This document shows, piece by piece, positions 1 through 8,798 of a stretch of DNA of 64,000 nt (position 1 is its first letter; each line of letters starts with the position of its first letter). Both the position numbers and the translations under genes were made by a program. The notes under the pieces are model-generated. The model made no database searches and was not told the DNA's origin. It saw nothing but the letters and a program-made list of their open reading frames with translations. The stretch is from Alcaligenes aquatilis (GTDB lineage: Bacteria; Pseudomonadota; Gammaproteobacteria; Burkholderiales; Burkholderiaceae_B). The stretch covers positions 2,914,001 through 2,978,000 of the forward strand of contig NZ_CP022390.1 in the NCBI RefSeq assembly GCF_003076515.1. The letters are read 5' to 3'.

Positions 1-774
1 ACAGATCATGCTTTCTGGATGGCCACGACCGTATTTGACGGTGCCCGTTCCATCCACGGCCATACTCCGGATCTGGATCTGCACTGTGAGCGCCTGAACC
101 GCTCGGCCATCACCCTGGGTATGGAACCCGTGATGACGCCCCAGCAAACCGTGGACCTGGTGCATGAGGGCCTGAAAAAACTATCCCACTCCACGGATTA
201 CTACATCAAGCTGCTATATTTCGCGCCCGGCGGTTTCATCCAGCCCGATCCAGCCACCAGCCAATTGGCCATTCATATTTTTGAATCCCCCATGCCGGAA
301 GACAGCGGCTTTAGCGCCACGTTCAGCGAATTCCTGCGCCCAGACCCCTCCATGGCTCCCACCGATGCCAAGGCGTCCTGCCTGTACCCCAACACCCAAC
401 GTATCTTGCGCGATGCCAGCGCACGGGGTTTTGACAACGCCATCGTGCTGGACTCCAAAGGCAAGGTAGCCGAGTTTGCCGTCGCCAACTTGTGGATTGT
501 GCGTGACGGCGTCGTGCTGACGCCCGAACTAAACGGCACATTCCTGAACGGCATTACCCGCCGACGTGTCATGCAACTGCTGCGCGACGATGGCCTTGAC
601 GTACGTGAAGTCAGCCTGACACCGCAAGACGTGCTGGATGCGGACGAGATATTCAGTACCGGCAATTACGGCAAGGTCCTGCACTGCAATCGCATTGACG
701 ATCGCCACTATGCGCACGGCCCGGTTGAGACCCGTGCTCGCGAGCTGTACATGGCTTATACCGAGCGCAACTAA
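1..774 (+). CDS. Class IV PLP aminotransferase, branched-chain type (5' end cut by window)
   Basis: The reading frame is open to the first base of the window, so the true start lies upstream; the ATG at 19 is internal. The protein has the aminotransferase class IV fold: a 'WMATTVFDGARSI' entry segment, the PLP-binding lysine in 'TDAKASCLY' (codon 370-372), the 'EFAVANLWIV' strand that matches the E-x-x-x-x-N phosphate-binding motif, and 'NGITRRRV'. Family members are branched-chain aminotransferases (transfer of amino groups between Leu/Ile/Val and 2-oxoglutarate), D-amino acid transaminases and aminodeoxychorismate lyases. Length and motifs fit the first best, but the exact substrate is not proven. 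A strong terminator follows 60 bp downstream. Confidence 0.85.
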   Translation, partial: TDHAFWMATTVFDGARSIHGHTPDLDLHCERLNRSAITLGMEPVMTPQQTVDLVHEGLKKLSHSTDYYIKLLYFAPGGFIQPDPATSQLAIHIFESPMPEDSGFSATFSEFLRPDPSMAPTDAKASCLYPNTQRILRDASARGFDNAIVLDSKGKVAEFAVANLWIVRDGVVLTPELNGTFLNGITRRRVMQLLRDDGLDVREVSLTPQDVLDADEIFSTGNYGKVLHCNRIDDRHYAHGPVETRARELYMAYTERN

Positions 775-834
775 GTCTCAAGAGGTAGCCAAGCGGCCAC
801 CTACATTACTGAAAAATAGGCAGTGCGCCCAATG

Positions 835-863
835 AAAAACGGCTCATTATTGAGCCGTTTTTA
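835..863. terminator. Bidirectional rho-independent terminator
   Basis: A perfect 12-bp stem (835-846 with 851-862) around a TTAT loop carries A and T tracts on its two sides. It separates the convergent aminotransferase and lipid operon, so it can stop transcription from both. Confidence 0.9.
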
Positions 864-866
864 TTT

Positions 867-1799
867 TTATACGACGGGAGAAACCGGGCTATCGCCCTGC
901 CCCAAATCCGGCGCTTGGTCCCCTTCTGCTTGCGCTTGTGCCTGCTTCATCTGATTGAGCAGGCTATGCAGCATCTCGGTCGACAAGCCGTGCAGCACCA
1001 AGCGGTAGCCTGCTCGCAAGGTCGACATAGGCACCAAAGGATGGCCATTGTTGAGCAGAATCAGGTGCTCGGGCGCCTGCAGGATCTTGGCAGCATAAAT
1101 CCCGATCGTCTCGTCCAACTGCAAGGAATTGGCCGCACGCCAGAAGTCGTTATCGGTCAGCAGCAACTGATACAAGGGCGTGAACAGTTCGATGGCACTT
1201 TGCAGGTCCATCTTGTTCAGCGGGCCTCGCGGCATATCGTCCAGCGCCAGGGGCACGGGCTGAATCATGGAAAAATCCACCCGCTCCGGCGGGCCGATTT
1301 CCTGATTATTGTCCCGCAAGGACTGATTGAGCCGGATCACGAAATTGAACAGATTCAAATCGTGCTTCACAAAAGTGTGATCACGCAATTCGTCGATGTT
1401 CATGGGCGTGAGCGGCGAAGTCGGCACCTGGGTGGGCGAGTTGGCGGCGATAAAGGCTAGCACCTGTGAACCCAGATGGAAGTGGCGCAGAATCAGCCAG
1501 TTGGCCTGTGGCGAGACAAAACGCTTCAGGCCCCACACCAGAATGCGGTGCAGCAGGCCCGAGTGCGACCATTTGCGTGGCAAAAAGGTTTTAACGACTT
1601 GAATCAGCACAATCATCAGGCGTGCCAATGGCCGCAAGAACGGCAGCAGATACTGACGCGATGAGGAACTGGAGTCGGTCAGCCAGGCCTGCTTGACCTC
1701 GTCAGGCAGGGGCGTGCTGCGATCCAGATATAGGGCCCGCCAGGGATTGGGATCCTGCGGGTCATGCGGTTTGCTTAAAAAATCCGGGATTTGATCCAT
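867..1799 (-). CDS. Unknown protein, last gene of the lipid-modification operon
   Basis: This 310-residue protein is not one I recognise. It has a hydrophobic, basic-flanked stretch near residues 50-75 ('LARLMIVLIQVVKTFLP') that could be membrane-associated, no signal peptide, a predicted mostly helical body, and a low-complexity tail rich in Gln, Ala and Asp. The ATG at 1799 lies 3 bp after the stop of the condensing enzyme fusion, so the two are probably translated together. Its place as fourth gene after two membrane desaturase/hydroxylases and a KAS III-like enzyme suggests a role in the same lipid pathway, but nothing in the sequence names a reaction. Confidence 0.75.
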   Translation of the reverse strand: MDQIPDFLSKPHDPQDPNPWRALYLDRSTPLPDEVKQAWLTDSSSSSRQYLLPFLRPLARLMIVLIQVVKTFLPRKWSHSGLLHRILVWGLKRFVSPQANWLILRHFHLGSQVLAFIAANSPTQVPTSPLTPMNIDELRDHTFVKHDLNLFNFVIRLNQSLRDNNQEIGPPERVDFSMIQPVPLALDDMPRGPLNKMDLQSAIELFTPLYQLLLTDNDFWRAANSLQLDETIGIYAAKILQAPEHLILLNNGHPLVPMSTLRAGYRLVLHGLSTEMLHSLLNQMKQAQAQAEGDQAPDLGQGDSPVSPVV

Positions 1800-1802
1800 G
1801 AC

Positions 1803-3713
1803 TTAACACTCTTTCGCGTATTGGAACTGCATCAGGTACAGGGCGGCAGTGCGACGTGCGGTTTCAATAATAATCTGCTCGGCGCGGCCTGTTTCATCGC
1901 AATCCAGAGCCAATTCCACCGCCACCAGCCAACGGGCCAGGTGATGCTCGTCGTTCATGCCGTGATAGTGCAGGAAACGGTACATATTCGGTTCCAGCGA
2001 CAGCGAGGATTTCAGCAGGGGCAACAAAGCGGGCACAATGCGTTGGCCTGTGCCTTCAATAATATAAATCGCCCCCAGCAAACCAATCGGGTCCTGACTG
2101 GCCGCCAAGGCATGCAGGTAAGAATTCAGAGCCTGACCACCGGGATTACGAGTCAGTTGCTCGATCTCGGTCGCGGTGCCACCCGCATATTGATAATCCT
2201 CGAACAGAATCTTGAAGTCGTCCTGCTCTTCGCCTGCGTGCAGACGAATCAGCTCGGCCAGCGGTGCGTAAGTGGGCGACAAGGAGTCGCAGGCTTCGCG
2301 CATCCACTTGGCCCCTTCACGCACTTGGGGAATCCAGTCTGCCATCCACTTTTGATAGTCCTGCATGCGAATCGAGCCATCATGCAGGCTGCGCAGCAAA
2401 GGCGTACGCCACACTTGGGAACGATAGTCATGCCAGATGGGGGCCAATTGCGTCAGCAAATCGCGCAAGCCTTGCGGGGCCGTGGCCGGATCGTGCGGGG
2501 GAGCAATATCCACCTGCTCGCAGGACGCAGCTACCGCTTGCTTGGCAGACGGGTAGGACACGGTTGGGGCCGGCGCATCGCAGGCTTCCACTTCCAGCAG
2601 CATGTAGGCCGTCATGAAGCGGCCCGACTCGGGCACGTAACACAGGATTTGCTCGCCGGGCGTCAAGGTCCGATCACGCATGAACTCGGCCAGCATGATC
2701 AGAATGGATGCGGCTCCTGTATTGCCGCGCCAGCGCAGATTGCTGTACCAACGTTCGGCCGGGATACCCAGGCCAGCCTGCTCCAGCAAATCGGCCACTA
2801 CAGGCATGAATTTTTCGGACGAGTAATGGCACAGGAAGTGGCTGATGCGCTCGGGGTCGACCCAGCCATCGCGCACCAGCTTCACGTACTCGTGAATGCC
2901 GATGTCAAACAAGTGCGGCAGCAGTCGAATGTCCTGGCGCAGGGACAAGGCACCGGCCTGCTCAGCGTCGGCCCAGGAGTCGTAATCCAGATGGCTACGC
3001 GTGGAGTCGCGGGCGGCACCTAGCTGCATGCAAACGGGGTAATCACCCGAGAAGGATTTTTGATGAATCCAGCGCAGACGCAAACGCACGCCGGGCTGGG
3101 TGGTAGGCAGCACCTGATCCTGGTGGCTAAGCAAAGCCGCACCGGCGCCATCGGACAGCATCCAGCGCAAAAAATGCGCGTCGAAGTCTGCCTGATAATC
3201 TTGTGATGCAAAACGCGAGCGGCGAAACAGGCGCGAAGGCATTTCGCTGGCCACCGCCATGCCATGGCGATGCGCCCCCAACTCGATACCTTGGGCAACC
3301 GTCTGCAAAGCCGTGACTCCTGCGGCGCAAATCCCGTGTACGGAATGCACTTCCAGCGGGGGGGCCGCCAGTTCCCCTTGAATCGCATTAGCAAAACCGG
3401 GCATCAGCAAATCCCCCCCTGATGAGCCGCTGGCCAGCAGGCCAATGTCGCTCATGCTCAAACCCGCCTGCTCCAGGCAACGGCGAATGGCATTAGCGGC
3501 CATAGCCGTATTGCTCCAACGCGTACTGCCATCTTCACCAATGGCGTAGTAGCGCTGTTGAATGCCGTTCTCGGCCAGAATGCGCTGCTTGATACGCCCC
3601 GAAATACGATTCAAGGGGGCAATAAAGTTATCCATGGCGGTGTTATCGACCGGCTCGCCGGGCATAAACCACTGGGCCTGATGGATAACAACGTGCTCAA
3701 AGGCCACGGGCAT
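1803..3713 (-). CDS. KAS III-like condensing enzyme fused to a heme-oxygenase-like diiron (HDO-type) domain
   Basis: The 636-residue product has two domains. Residues 1 to about 385 are a FabH-type thiolase fold with a full Cys-His-Asn set: Cys129 in 'HGICAAG', His296 in 'CHYSSEK', Asn331 in 'RGNTGAAS'. Residues about 420-636 match the TenA/PqqC/HDO fold, with acidic and histidine candidates for iron binding in 'HAGEEQDDF' (near 491), 'IIEGTGQ' and 'MNDEHHLARW' (near 589). KAS III enzymes condense acyl-CoA with malonyl-ACP or related partners; HDO proteins are iron oxidases that cleave or oxidise small acids. The ATG at 3713 is chosen because AGGAG precedes it; an upstream TTG in frame has no such site. 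The desaturase gene ends 14 bp upstream. The product is unknown. Confidence 0.85.
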   Translation of the reverse strand: MPVAFEHVVIHQAQWFMPGEPVDNTAMDNFIAPLNRISGRIKQRILAENGIQQRYYAIGEDGSTRWSNTAMAANAIRRCLEQAGLSMSDIGLLASGSSGGDLLMPGFANAIQGELAAPPLEVHSVHGICAAGVTALQTVAQGIELGAHRHGMAVASEMPSRLFRRSRFASQDYQADFDAHFLRWMLSDGAGAALLSHQDQVLPTTQPGVRLRLRWIHQKSFSGDYPVCMQLGAARDSTRSHLDYDSWADAEQAGALSLRQDIRLLPHLFDIGIHEYVKLVRDGWVDPERISHFLCHYSSEKFMPVVADLLEQAGLGIPAERWYSNLRWRGNTGAASILIMLAEFMRDRTLTPGEQILCYVPESGRFMTAYMLLEVEACDAPAPTVSYPSAKQAVAASCEQVDIAPPHDPATAPQGLRDLLTQLAPIWHDYRSQVWRTPLLRSLHDGSIRMQDYQKWMADWIPQVREGAKWMREACDSLSPTYAPLAELIRLHAGEEQDDFKILFEDYQYAGGTATEIEQLTRNPGGQALNSYLHALAASQDPIGLLGAIYIIEGTGQRIVPALLPLLKSSLSLEPNMYRFLHYHGMNDEHHLARWLVAVELALDCDETGRAEQIIIETARRTAALYLMQFQYAKEC

Positions 3714-3727
3714 AGAAATACTCCTGA

Positions 3728-4642
3728 TTACACGCAATCACGCCGACACTCTGTCTGGTCCACGGCGTTCAAGGATTGGCTGCGGTAGCGAGGCACAAAC
3801 AGGCCCAGCACAAAAACACGCAGCATATAAGGCACCAGTCCCCCTTCGTTCAAGACGTCCGGGGTGCGGGCTCGGTATTCAGTGTCGTGCAGCCCGGTCA
3901 ACTCGGACCAGTGCGTGCGCGGATGTTCATGGTGGGCCACATGCAGGCCGATATTAAAGAGCAAGGGGTTGACCAGGCCCTCGAAATTGCGGGCATAGGC
4001 CAACTGTTCGCCATGTCGACCCTCATGACTGCCGTCAGCATGGGCATGCTGCAGATAATTGGTGGTCAGCAGCCAGTGCAAACCATGCAACTGCGGCACG
4101 ATGACGTACAAAAAACCTTTCCACGGATCCAGCGCCAAGGCCAGCGTCCAGCTCGCCAGCCACACACCGTATTGCGCCATGCAATAGGCCCAGACGCCCG
4201 GCCAATGCCGGCGCAAGCTGCCCAGCCAGCTAAAAATCGTGGGGTACAGCGCAGGCACAGCCTCAAAGGGGTGCATCAGCCAGCCCAACGTGTCGTTGGT
4301 GTCCCCCCGCCAGAAACGGTAGGTGCGGGCCACATCTTTTTCACCATGCTTGTAGCGATGGTGGTTGCGTCCATGCGCAGGCCAGAACACGCAAGCGGGG
4401 TGGCCTTGTACCAGAGTCAGCCAGAAATCCGTCAAGCGATTGGGGAGACGGCCGCGCCACATGCGCAAATGGTGATGGTTGTGGTTGATAACGCCTATGC
4501 CCAGCGTCAGAAACAGCAGCACGCCGTACAGCATCCAGGAGAAACCGCCCCGCCACAGCGCGACCACCAGCACAGGGTAGGCAATCAGGTACAACAGGCT
4601 TTGCCAATCACGCGGGTGACGCAAACGCCAGGCAACACTCAT
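3728..4642 (-). CDS. Membrane fatty acid desaturase
   Basis: This 304-residue polytopic membrane protein carries the three histidine clusters of the type 1 fatty acid desaturase family: 'HNHHH' early, 'HGRNHHRYKHG' in the middle and 'HVAHHEHPRTHW' near the C terminus. These bind the diiron centre that inserts a double bond or hydroxyl into acyl chains. The ATG at 4642 overlaps the stop of the upstream hydroxylase gene (ATGA), which implies translational coupling. An in-frame extension upstream runs through the neighbour's coding sequence and is discounted. Its substrate may be a free lipid, an acyl-ACP or the product of the KAS III fusion encoded downstream. Confidence 0.88.
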   Translation of the reverse strand: MSVAWRLRHPRDWQSLLYLIAYPVLVVALWRGGFSWMLYGVLLFLTLGIGVINHNHHHLRMWRGRLPNRLTDFWLTLVQGHPACVFWPAHGRNHHRYKHGEKDVARTYRFWRGDTNDTLGWLMHPFEAVPALYPTIFSWLGSLRRHWPGVWAYCMAQYGVWLASWTLALALDPWKGFLYVIVPQLHGLHWLLTTNYLQHAHADGSHEGRHGEQLAYARNFEGLVNPLLFNIGLHVAHHEHPRTHWSELTGLHDTEYRARTPDVLNEGGLVPYMLRVFVLGLFVPRYRSQSLNAVDQTECRRDCV

Positions 4643-5406
4643 CCGCGCGCCTCCTGGGGGCGATCGGGCAAGCGGGTGCCAAAAAGGCGGTCCATAAAGC
4701 TGAATTGAAAGCCATAATTGCCGTTGTACTGCGCGTGATGGCGCTGGTGACGACGGCTGGCTGCCAGCCAGTTGCGGCTGGAGACATGGGGGAAAAAGTC
4801 GTAATTGGAGTGGCCGATGCTGTTGAAAAACAGGCTGAACAAAGGCACGGACAAGAGCGACCAAAAACTGAAGTCATGCACCACCATGGGCAGCAAGATC
4901 ACATTGCCCAGCATGAGCGACTCCAGCGGGTGAAAACTGTAGGTAGAGAACGGCGTCACCACAACGGAAGAATGGTGCGGGCCATGATACCGGCGCAACC
5001 AACGGGTATGCAGGAGGCGGTGATTGATCCAGAAGTGCACATCGTTCCAGATCACCAGAGCCAGAATTTCCAGGGCAATACGGGTCGCGCTGGCATCGGG
5101 CGTCAAATGCGCCCAGCCCAGTTGCAAGAAGCCCCAGGGAAAAATCATGCCTGTGCCGAAGATCAGAATGGCCGTACCGGATTGCTTCAGTTCCCGGCGC
5201 AGTTGCCCAGGGCGCAAAGGACGTGTGTCCAAGGGACGTCCCCACCCCAAGGCAGGACAAAGCCAACGCGTCAGCGCCAAAGTGCCCAATGCGAACAGCA
5301 AATAAATGCCGCCGAAAAACAATAAGCCCACGCCCATGACCTGCCAGACGTTCAAGGCCTGAAAAGCCTGCCCCATTCCACTCTCTACGTAACAAAGTGC
5401 GCTCAT
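4639..5406 (-). CDS. Sterol desaturase / fatty acid hydroxylase family protein
   Basis: This 255-residue integral membrane protein has the histidine motifs of the fatty acid hydroxylase superfamily: 'HFWINHRLLH', 'HGPHHSS', and 'HQRHHAQYNGNYG' near the C terminus, with hydrophobic segments at about residues 20-45, 80-105 and 150-180. The family contains C-5 sterol desaturases, carotenoid hydroxylases and alkylglycerol monooxygenases. Bacteria of this group lack sterols, so a fatty acyl or ether-lipid substrate is likelier. It is the first gene of the four-gene minus-strand operon and overlaps the desaturase gene by four bases. Confidence 0.88.
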   Translation of the reverse strand: MSALCYVESGMGQAFQALNVWQVMGVGLLFFGGIYLLFALGTLALTRWLCPALGWGRPLDTRPLRPGQLRRELKQSGTAILIFGTGMIFPWGFLQLGWAHLTPDASATRIALEILALVIWNDVHFWINHRLLHTRWLRRYHGPHHSSVVVTPFSTYSFHPLESLMLGNVILLPMVVHDFSFWSLLSVPLFSLFFNSIGHSNYDFFPHVSSRNWLAASRRHQRHHAQYNGNYGFQFSFMDRLFGTRLPDRPQEARG

Positions 5407-5637
5407 GCTAGCGCGCTCAGAACGATTACGTTTGTTAATTTGGTTACTAATTGCTCACATTTGGACTGCCCACCCTTGTGATACCACCGTGCGCCAGCCC
5501 AGATTAATCATAACGGGATTTCTCCAGAGCCTGATAGACTGAACGCGCCCTTCGGGGACACAGAACTTGATCAGGCACTTGTCTTGAACCTGCCCGCATA
5601 CGATATACTGACTCGTCACCGACTTCCTTTAGACACT

Positions 5638-5988
5638 ATGAGACGCTGGTTCGTCGTCGTCTTACTTCTTATCCTTCCCCTGCAGGCTTACAGCTCCCAC
5701 TACCACGCAACCGTGCAAGGTGGTCAATCGGCTTTATTCGTTCAACACGAATCCGATGCAGCCGAGTCTGTGGAACATCGCGTCTCCTCCGGGAATCATC
5801 CCTTGCAGCAGCTCAGCGCCATTCTGGCGCATACGCCCATGCAACAGTACGCCGATCATGCAGACACGCCTTTGCCTTATCCGGTTCAGTCTTTTTGGCT
5901 GCATGCCTGGCCGACGGCTTGCCCAGCTTATTCCCTACCCACTATTTGCTGCGAATTCGCCCCCGAGCATCGCCCACCGCGCCTCTGA
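5638..5988 (+). CDS. Small secreted protein of unknown function
   Basis: The ATG at 5638 gives a 116-residue protein starting with a clear signal peptide (Met-Arg-Arg, then 'WFVVVLLLILPLQAYS'). The mature part is short, His- and Pro-rich, and contains a 'CxxxxxxxICC' cluster near the end. An in-frame TTG further upstream would hide the signal peptide and is rejected. A TATACT hexamer at 5604-5609 could be a -10 box. It lies 71 bp before the TerC-family gene on the same strand and may be cotranscribed with it. I do not recognise the family. Confidence 0.6.
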   Translation: MRRWFVVVLLLILPLQAYSSHYHATVQGGQSALFVQHESDAAESVEHRVSSGNHPLQQLSAILAHTPMQQYADHADTPLPYPVQSFWLHAWPTACPAYSLPTICCEFAPEHRPPRL

Positions 5989-6059
5989 TCTCTGAGGTGC
6001 CTGCGCGCGCTGCTCTTTTGCTTTTTTGCACTTATTTATCTGTCTAACAGGACAACATC

Positions 6060-7619
6060 ATGGAATGGCTACTCGATCCCAGCATCTGGGTCGGCTTATT
6101 AACGTTGGTGGTGCTGGAGATTGTTCTCGGCATCGACAACCTGATCTTTATCGCAATTCTGGCCGATAAGCTCCCTCCGCATCAGCGCGACCGTGCTCGC
6201 CTGATCGGTCTGTCTCTGGCGCTCATCATGCGCCTGGGTCTGCTTACCATCGTCTCCTGGCTGGTCACCCTGACTACGCCGCTGTTCTCTATCGGACCAC
6301 TCAGCTTTTCAGGCCGGGACCTGATCTTGCTGCTGGGCGGTCTGTTCCTGCTGTTCAAAGCCACCAGCGAACTGCACGAACGCCTGGAAGGCGGCAGCCA
6401 CCACGCCAGCACCAATAAGGCTTACGCCAGCTTTGGTGTGGTCGTGGCGCAAATTGTGGTCCTGGATGCCGTGTTCTCCCTGGATGCGGTCATTACCGCC
6501 GTGGGTATGGTAGACGAACTGCCCGTGATGATGACGGCCGTGATCATCTCCATCGCCTTGATGATCTGGGCCTCCAAACCGCTCACCACCTTCGTGAACA
6601 ACCATCCCACCGTGGTGGTACTGTGCCTGAGCTTTTTGCTGATGATTGGTCTGACACTGACCGCCGAAGGCCTGGGCTTCAAGATTCCCAAGGGCTATTT
6701 GTACGCGGCCATTGGTTTTTCTATTCTGATCGAGTTCTTCAACCAGATTGCCCACCGCAGCCTGCTGCGCTCACAATCGCGCCGCCCTTTGCGAGACCGT
6801 ACGGCTGAAGCCGTGCTGCGCATGCTCAGCAACCGCAAGAATCAAGACAAGGACGACGGCGGTAGTGACGGCCAACTGGAACTCAATGAGCAGACTTTCC
6901 GCACCGAAGAACGCAATATGGTCAGCGGTGTGCTCAGTCTGGCAGAACGCCCGATCCGCTCCTTGATGACTCCTCGCCAGGAAATTACCTGGCTCAATAT
7001 CGAGGACTCCACCGACACCTTGCGCCAGCAATTGCGCGCGACTCCGCACAGCTTCCTGCCGGTGTGTCAGGGCGATCTGGACCAGGTAGTGGGTGTGGCC
7101 CGCGCCAAGGACTTGCTGGCCGATCTGGACAACTACCCCGAGGTGAAAGTGTGGCCAGACTTGCGCGAACCCATCATCGTGCACGAGCACACGGATGTCC
7201 TTAGCGCGATTGCCATGCTCAAGCAGTCCAATGGCCAGTTCGTGCTGGTCACTGACGAGTACGGGGCAATTGAAGGTCTGCTGACCCCTATCGACATTCT
7301 CGAGGCCATTGCCGGTGAGTTCCCCGACGAGGACGAACAGCCCGCCATTCAGCAAATTGGCCCCAATCTGTGGCAGGTGGACGGCAGCACCGACTTGCTC
7401 TTGCTGGCCCAGGCGGTAGAGGCAGACGATTTGCTCTTGAAAGACAGCAACTTCAACTCCGTAGCCGGCTTCTTGCTGGAGCGTCTGGATTCCCTACCTA
7501 CGGTAAGGACCGTTGTTGAGGCCGAAGGCTTGCGCTTTGAGATCACCGAAGTCAGCCAGCGTCGTATTGCAACGGTACACGTCAGCCGTTTGCAAACACC
7601 CGCGCAGACACAAGAGTAA
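6060..7619 (+). CDS. TerC-family membrane protein with CBS pair and CorC/HlyC domain
   Basis: The 519-residue protein joins three parts: a TerC membrane domain (about 1-240) with the acidic intramembrane motifs 'EIVLGIDN' and 'DAVFSLDAV', a CBS-domain pair (about 290-420, '[13 protein letters not shown]' opening), and a C-terminal CorC/HlyC transporter-associated domain (about 430-515). This is the architecture of E. coli YoaE and YegH. TerC proteins are linked to manganese export and metal loading of secreted enzymes; the CBS and CorC parts probably sense nucleotides or ions in the cytoplasm. No yybP-ykoY-like leader is visible in the 71-bp upstream gap. Confidence 0.92.
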   Translation: MEWLLDPSIWVGLLTLVVLEIVLGIDNLIFIAILADKLPPHQRDRARLIGLSLALIMRLGLLTIVSWLVTLTTPLFSIGPLSFSGRDLILLLGGLFLLFKATSELHERLEGGSHHASTNKAYASFGVVVAQIVVLDAVFSLDAVITAVGMVDELPVMMTAVIISIALMIWASKPLTTFVNNHPTVVVLCLSFLLMIGLTLTAEGLGFKIPKGYLYAAIGFSILIEFFNQIAHRSLLRSQSRRPLRDRTAEAVLRMLSNRKNQDKDDGGSDGQLELNEQTFRTEERNMVSGVLSLAERPIRSLMTPRQEITWLNIEDSTDTLRQQLRATPHSFLPVCQGDLDQVVGVARAKDLLADLDNYPEVKVWPDLREPIIVHEHTDVLSAIAMLKQSNGQFVLVTDEYGAIEGLLTPIDILEAIAGEFPDEDEQPAIQQIGPNLWQVDGSTDLLLLAQAVEADDLLLKDSNFNSVAGFLLERLDSLPTVRTVVEAEGLRFEITEVSQRRIATVHVSRLQTPAQTQE

Positions 7620-7621
7620 AG

Positions 7622-7650
7622 AAATGGCCCGCTTCACAGCGGGCCATTTT
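7622..7650. terminator. Bidirectional terminator between terC-like gene and fecR
   Basis: An 11-bp perfect stem (7622-7632 with 7639-7649) has AAA and TTT at its ends and a TTCACA loop. It lies between two convergent stop codons. Confidence 0.9.
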
Positions 7651-7653
7651 CAA

Positions 7654-8628
7654 TCAGGCACGGCTCAAAAGAGCAATTCCACCCGGCAAACACATCACCT
7701 GTACGCCGTATACCTGCTGCAAGACCTCCAGCACCTCGGGCAAGTTATCCAGACTGACCGCAAAGCTGACCAATACAGAGCCCAACGTGGCGTCTCGCAA
7801 AATCAAATGTCCTGCCCAATAGCGGTTCAGCTCAGCCAGCACCTGTGACAAGGGCTGCTCATGAAAAGCCAATCGGCCCTGCCGCCAGGACGGCAAGTTC
7901 TCCGCTGCAACCGTCTGCACCGAACTGATGGCATGGCGTCCATACACCAACTGCTCTCCGGCCCCCAAACGATAGCCTTGCCCGCCAACGTCCACCTGCG
8001 CACTGCCGGACAAACAGGTCACCTGAGTTTGGCCATTCAGATAGCGAATATTGGTACGGCCATTAAAAGTCTGAATGGAGCCTGCGCCAGCGAACACCGT
8101 AGCTACCGAGGCCGACCGCTCGGACTGACGCACCTCCACCTCTCCATCCAGCAGGGCCACAACCCTGCCCAAATGTGGGTCGTCACTGACATTCAAACGA
8201 CTGCGGGTATTCATATCCAGCCAAACATGGTCCATCAGTTGGACGCGCCGCTGCTCGCCTGCACCCGTGCGATAGTCAGCACGTAAATCGGCCAAGGAGG
8301 GCCACAGTTGCAAAGGGGGTTTGGCGAGCAAATACAGTCCACCCCCCACTAGCAAACCACCCAGCAAGGCACGGCGCAAAGGCTGATGACCGCGTTTTTT
8401 CATCAACTTGGCCTCGCGCAGCCATTGTTCACGGTCTTGAGGTGTGGCATCCCACATTTCGCGCGCGTGGGCGAAAGCGGCCGCATGAGACGGGCTGCGC
8501 CCACACCAACGACGCAACTCCCGAGCCTGACGAGAGGTCAGCGAGGACGTTTTCAGGCGGCTGACCCAGGCTCGTGCCTCCTTGTGCAAGGTGTCTTCAT
8601 CCAGATTCACGGCATTAGCAGGGTTCAT
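7654..8628 (-). CDS. FecR-family transmembrane anti-sigma/sigma regulator, orphan
   Basis: The 324-residue protein has an N-terminal DUF4880 segment ('EARAWVSRLKTSSLTSRQARELRRW'), one membrane span near residues 90-110 ('ALLGGLLVGGGLYLLA') and a periplasmic FecR domain ('YRTGAGEQRRVQLMDHVWLDMNTRS'). FecR proteins relay a signal from an outer-membrane TonB receptor to an ECF sigma factor. Here neither a fecI-type sigma gene nor a receptor gene is adjacent. The ATG at 8628 is preferred over a TTG two codons upstream. The C-terminal STN-like secretin part ('LSQVLAELNRYW') is intact. Confidence 0.9.
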   Translation of the reverse strand: MNPANAVNLDEDTLHKEARAWVSRLKTSSLTSRQARELRRWCGRSPSHAAAFAHAREMWDATPQDREQWLREAKLMKKRGHQPLRRALLGGLLVGGGLYLLAKPPLQLWPSLADLRADYRTGAGEQRRVQLMDHVWLDMNTRSRLNVSDDPHLGRVVALLDGEVEVRQSERSASVATVFAGAGSIQTFNGRTNIRYLNGQTQVTCLSGSAQVDVGGQGYRLGAGEQLVYGRHAISSVQTVAAENLPSWRQGRLAFHEQPLSQVLAELNRYWAGHLILRDATLGSVLVSFAVSLDNLPEVLEVLQQVYGVQVMCLPGGIALLSRA

Positions 8629-8690
8629 CAACAAATCAATTCAAAAAGCACGACACAAGGACTGAAAATCGCAATCCAAAACGTTTTGCC

Positions 8691-8708
8691 TATCCGTTTA
8701 AACGGATA
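8691..8708. promoter_or_regulatory. Perfect 18-bp palindrome upstream of fecR
   Basis: TATCCGTTTAAACGGATA reads the same on both strands and lies 63-80 bp upstream of the fecR start codon. On the minus strand a TTGAAA hexamer precedes it, so the palindrome may cover a -10 region. It looks like a dimeric repressor operator; the regulator is unknown. Confidence 0.45.
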
Positions 8709-8798
8709 AAAATTAAATTTCAAGGGCAAGCGTAAATTGTCGGAAACTGCAGGCCCTACCGTCAAGCCACAGGCAGTCATAAAGGGTAAAGTCCAGTG

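Noticed and set aside
1791..3023. A 410-codon plus-strand frame opposite the KAS III fusion
   Set aside because: Composition is Gln/His/Arg-rich without domains, typical of an antisense shadow of a well-supported gene.
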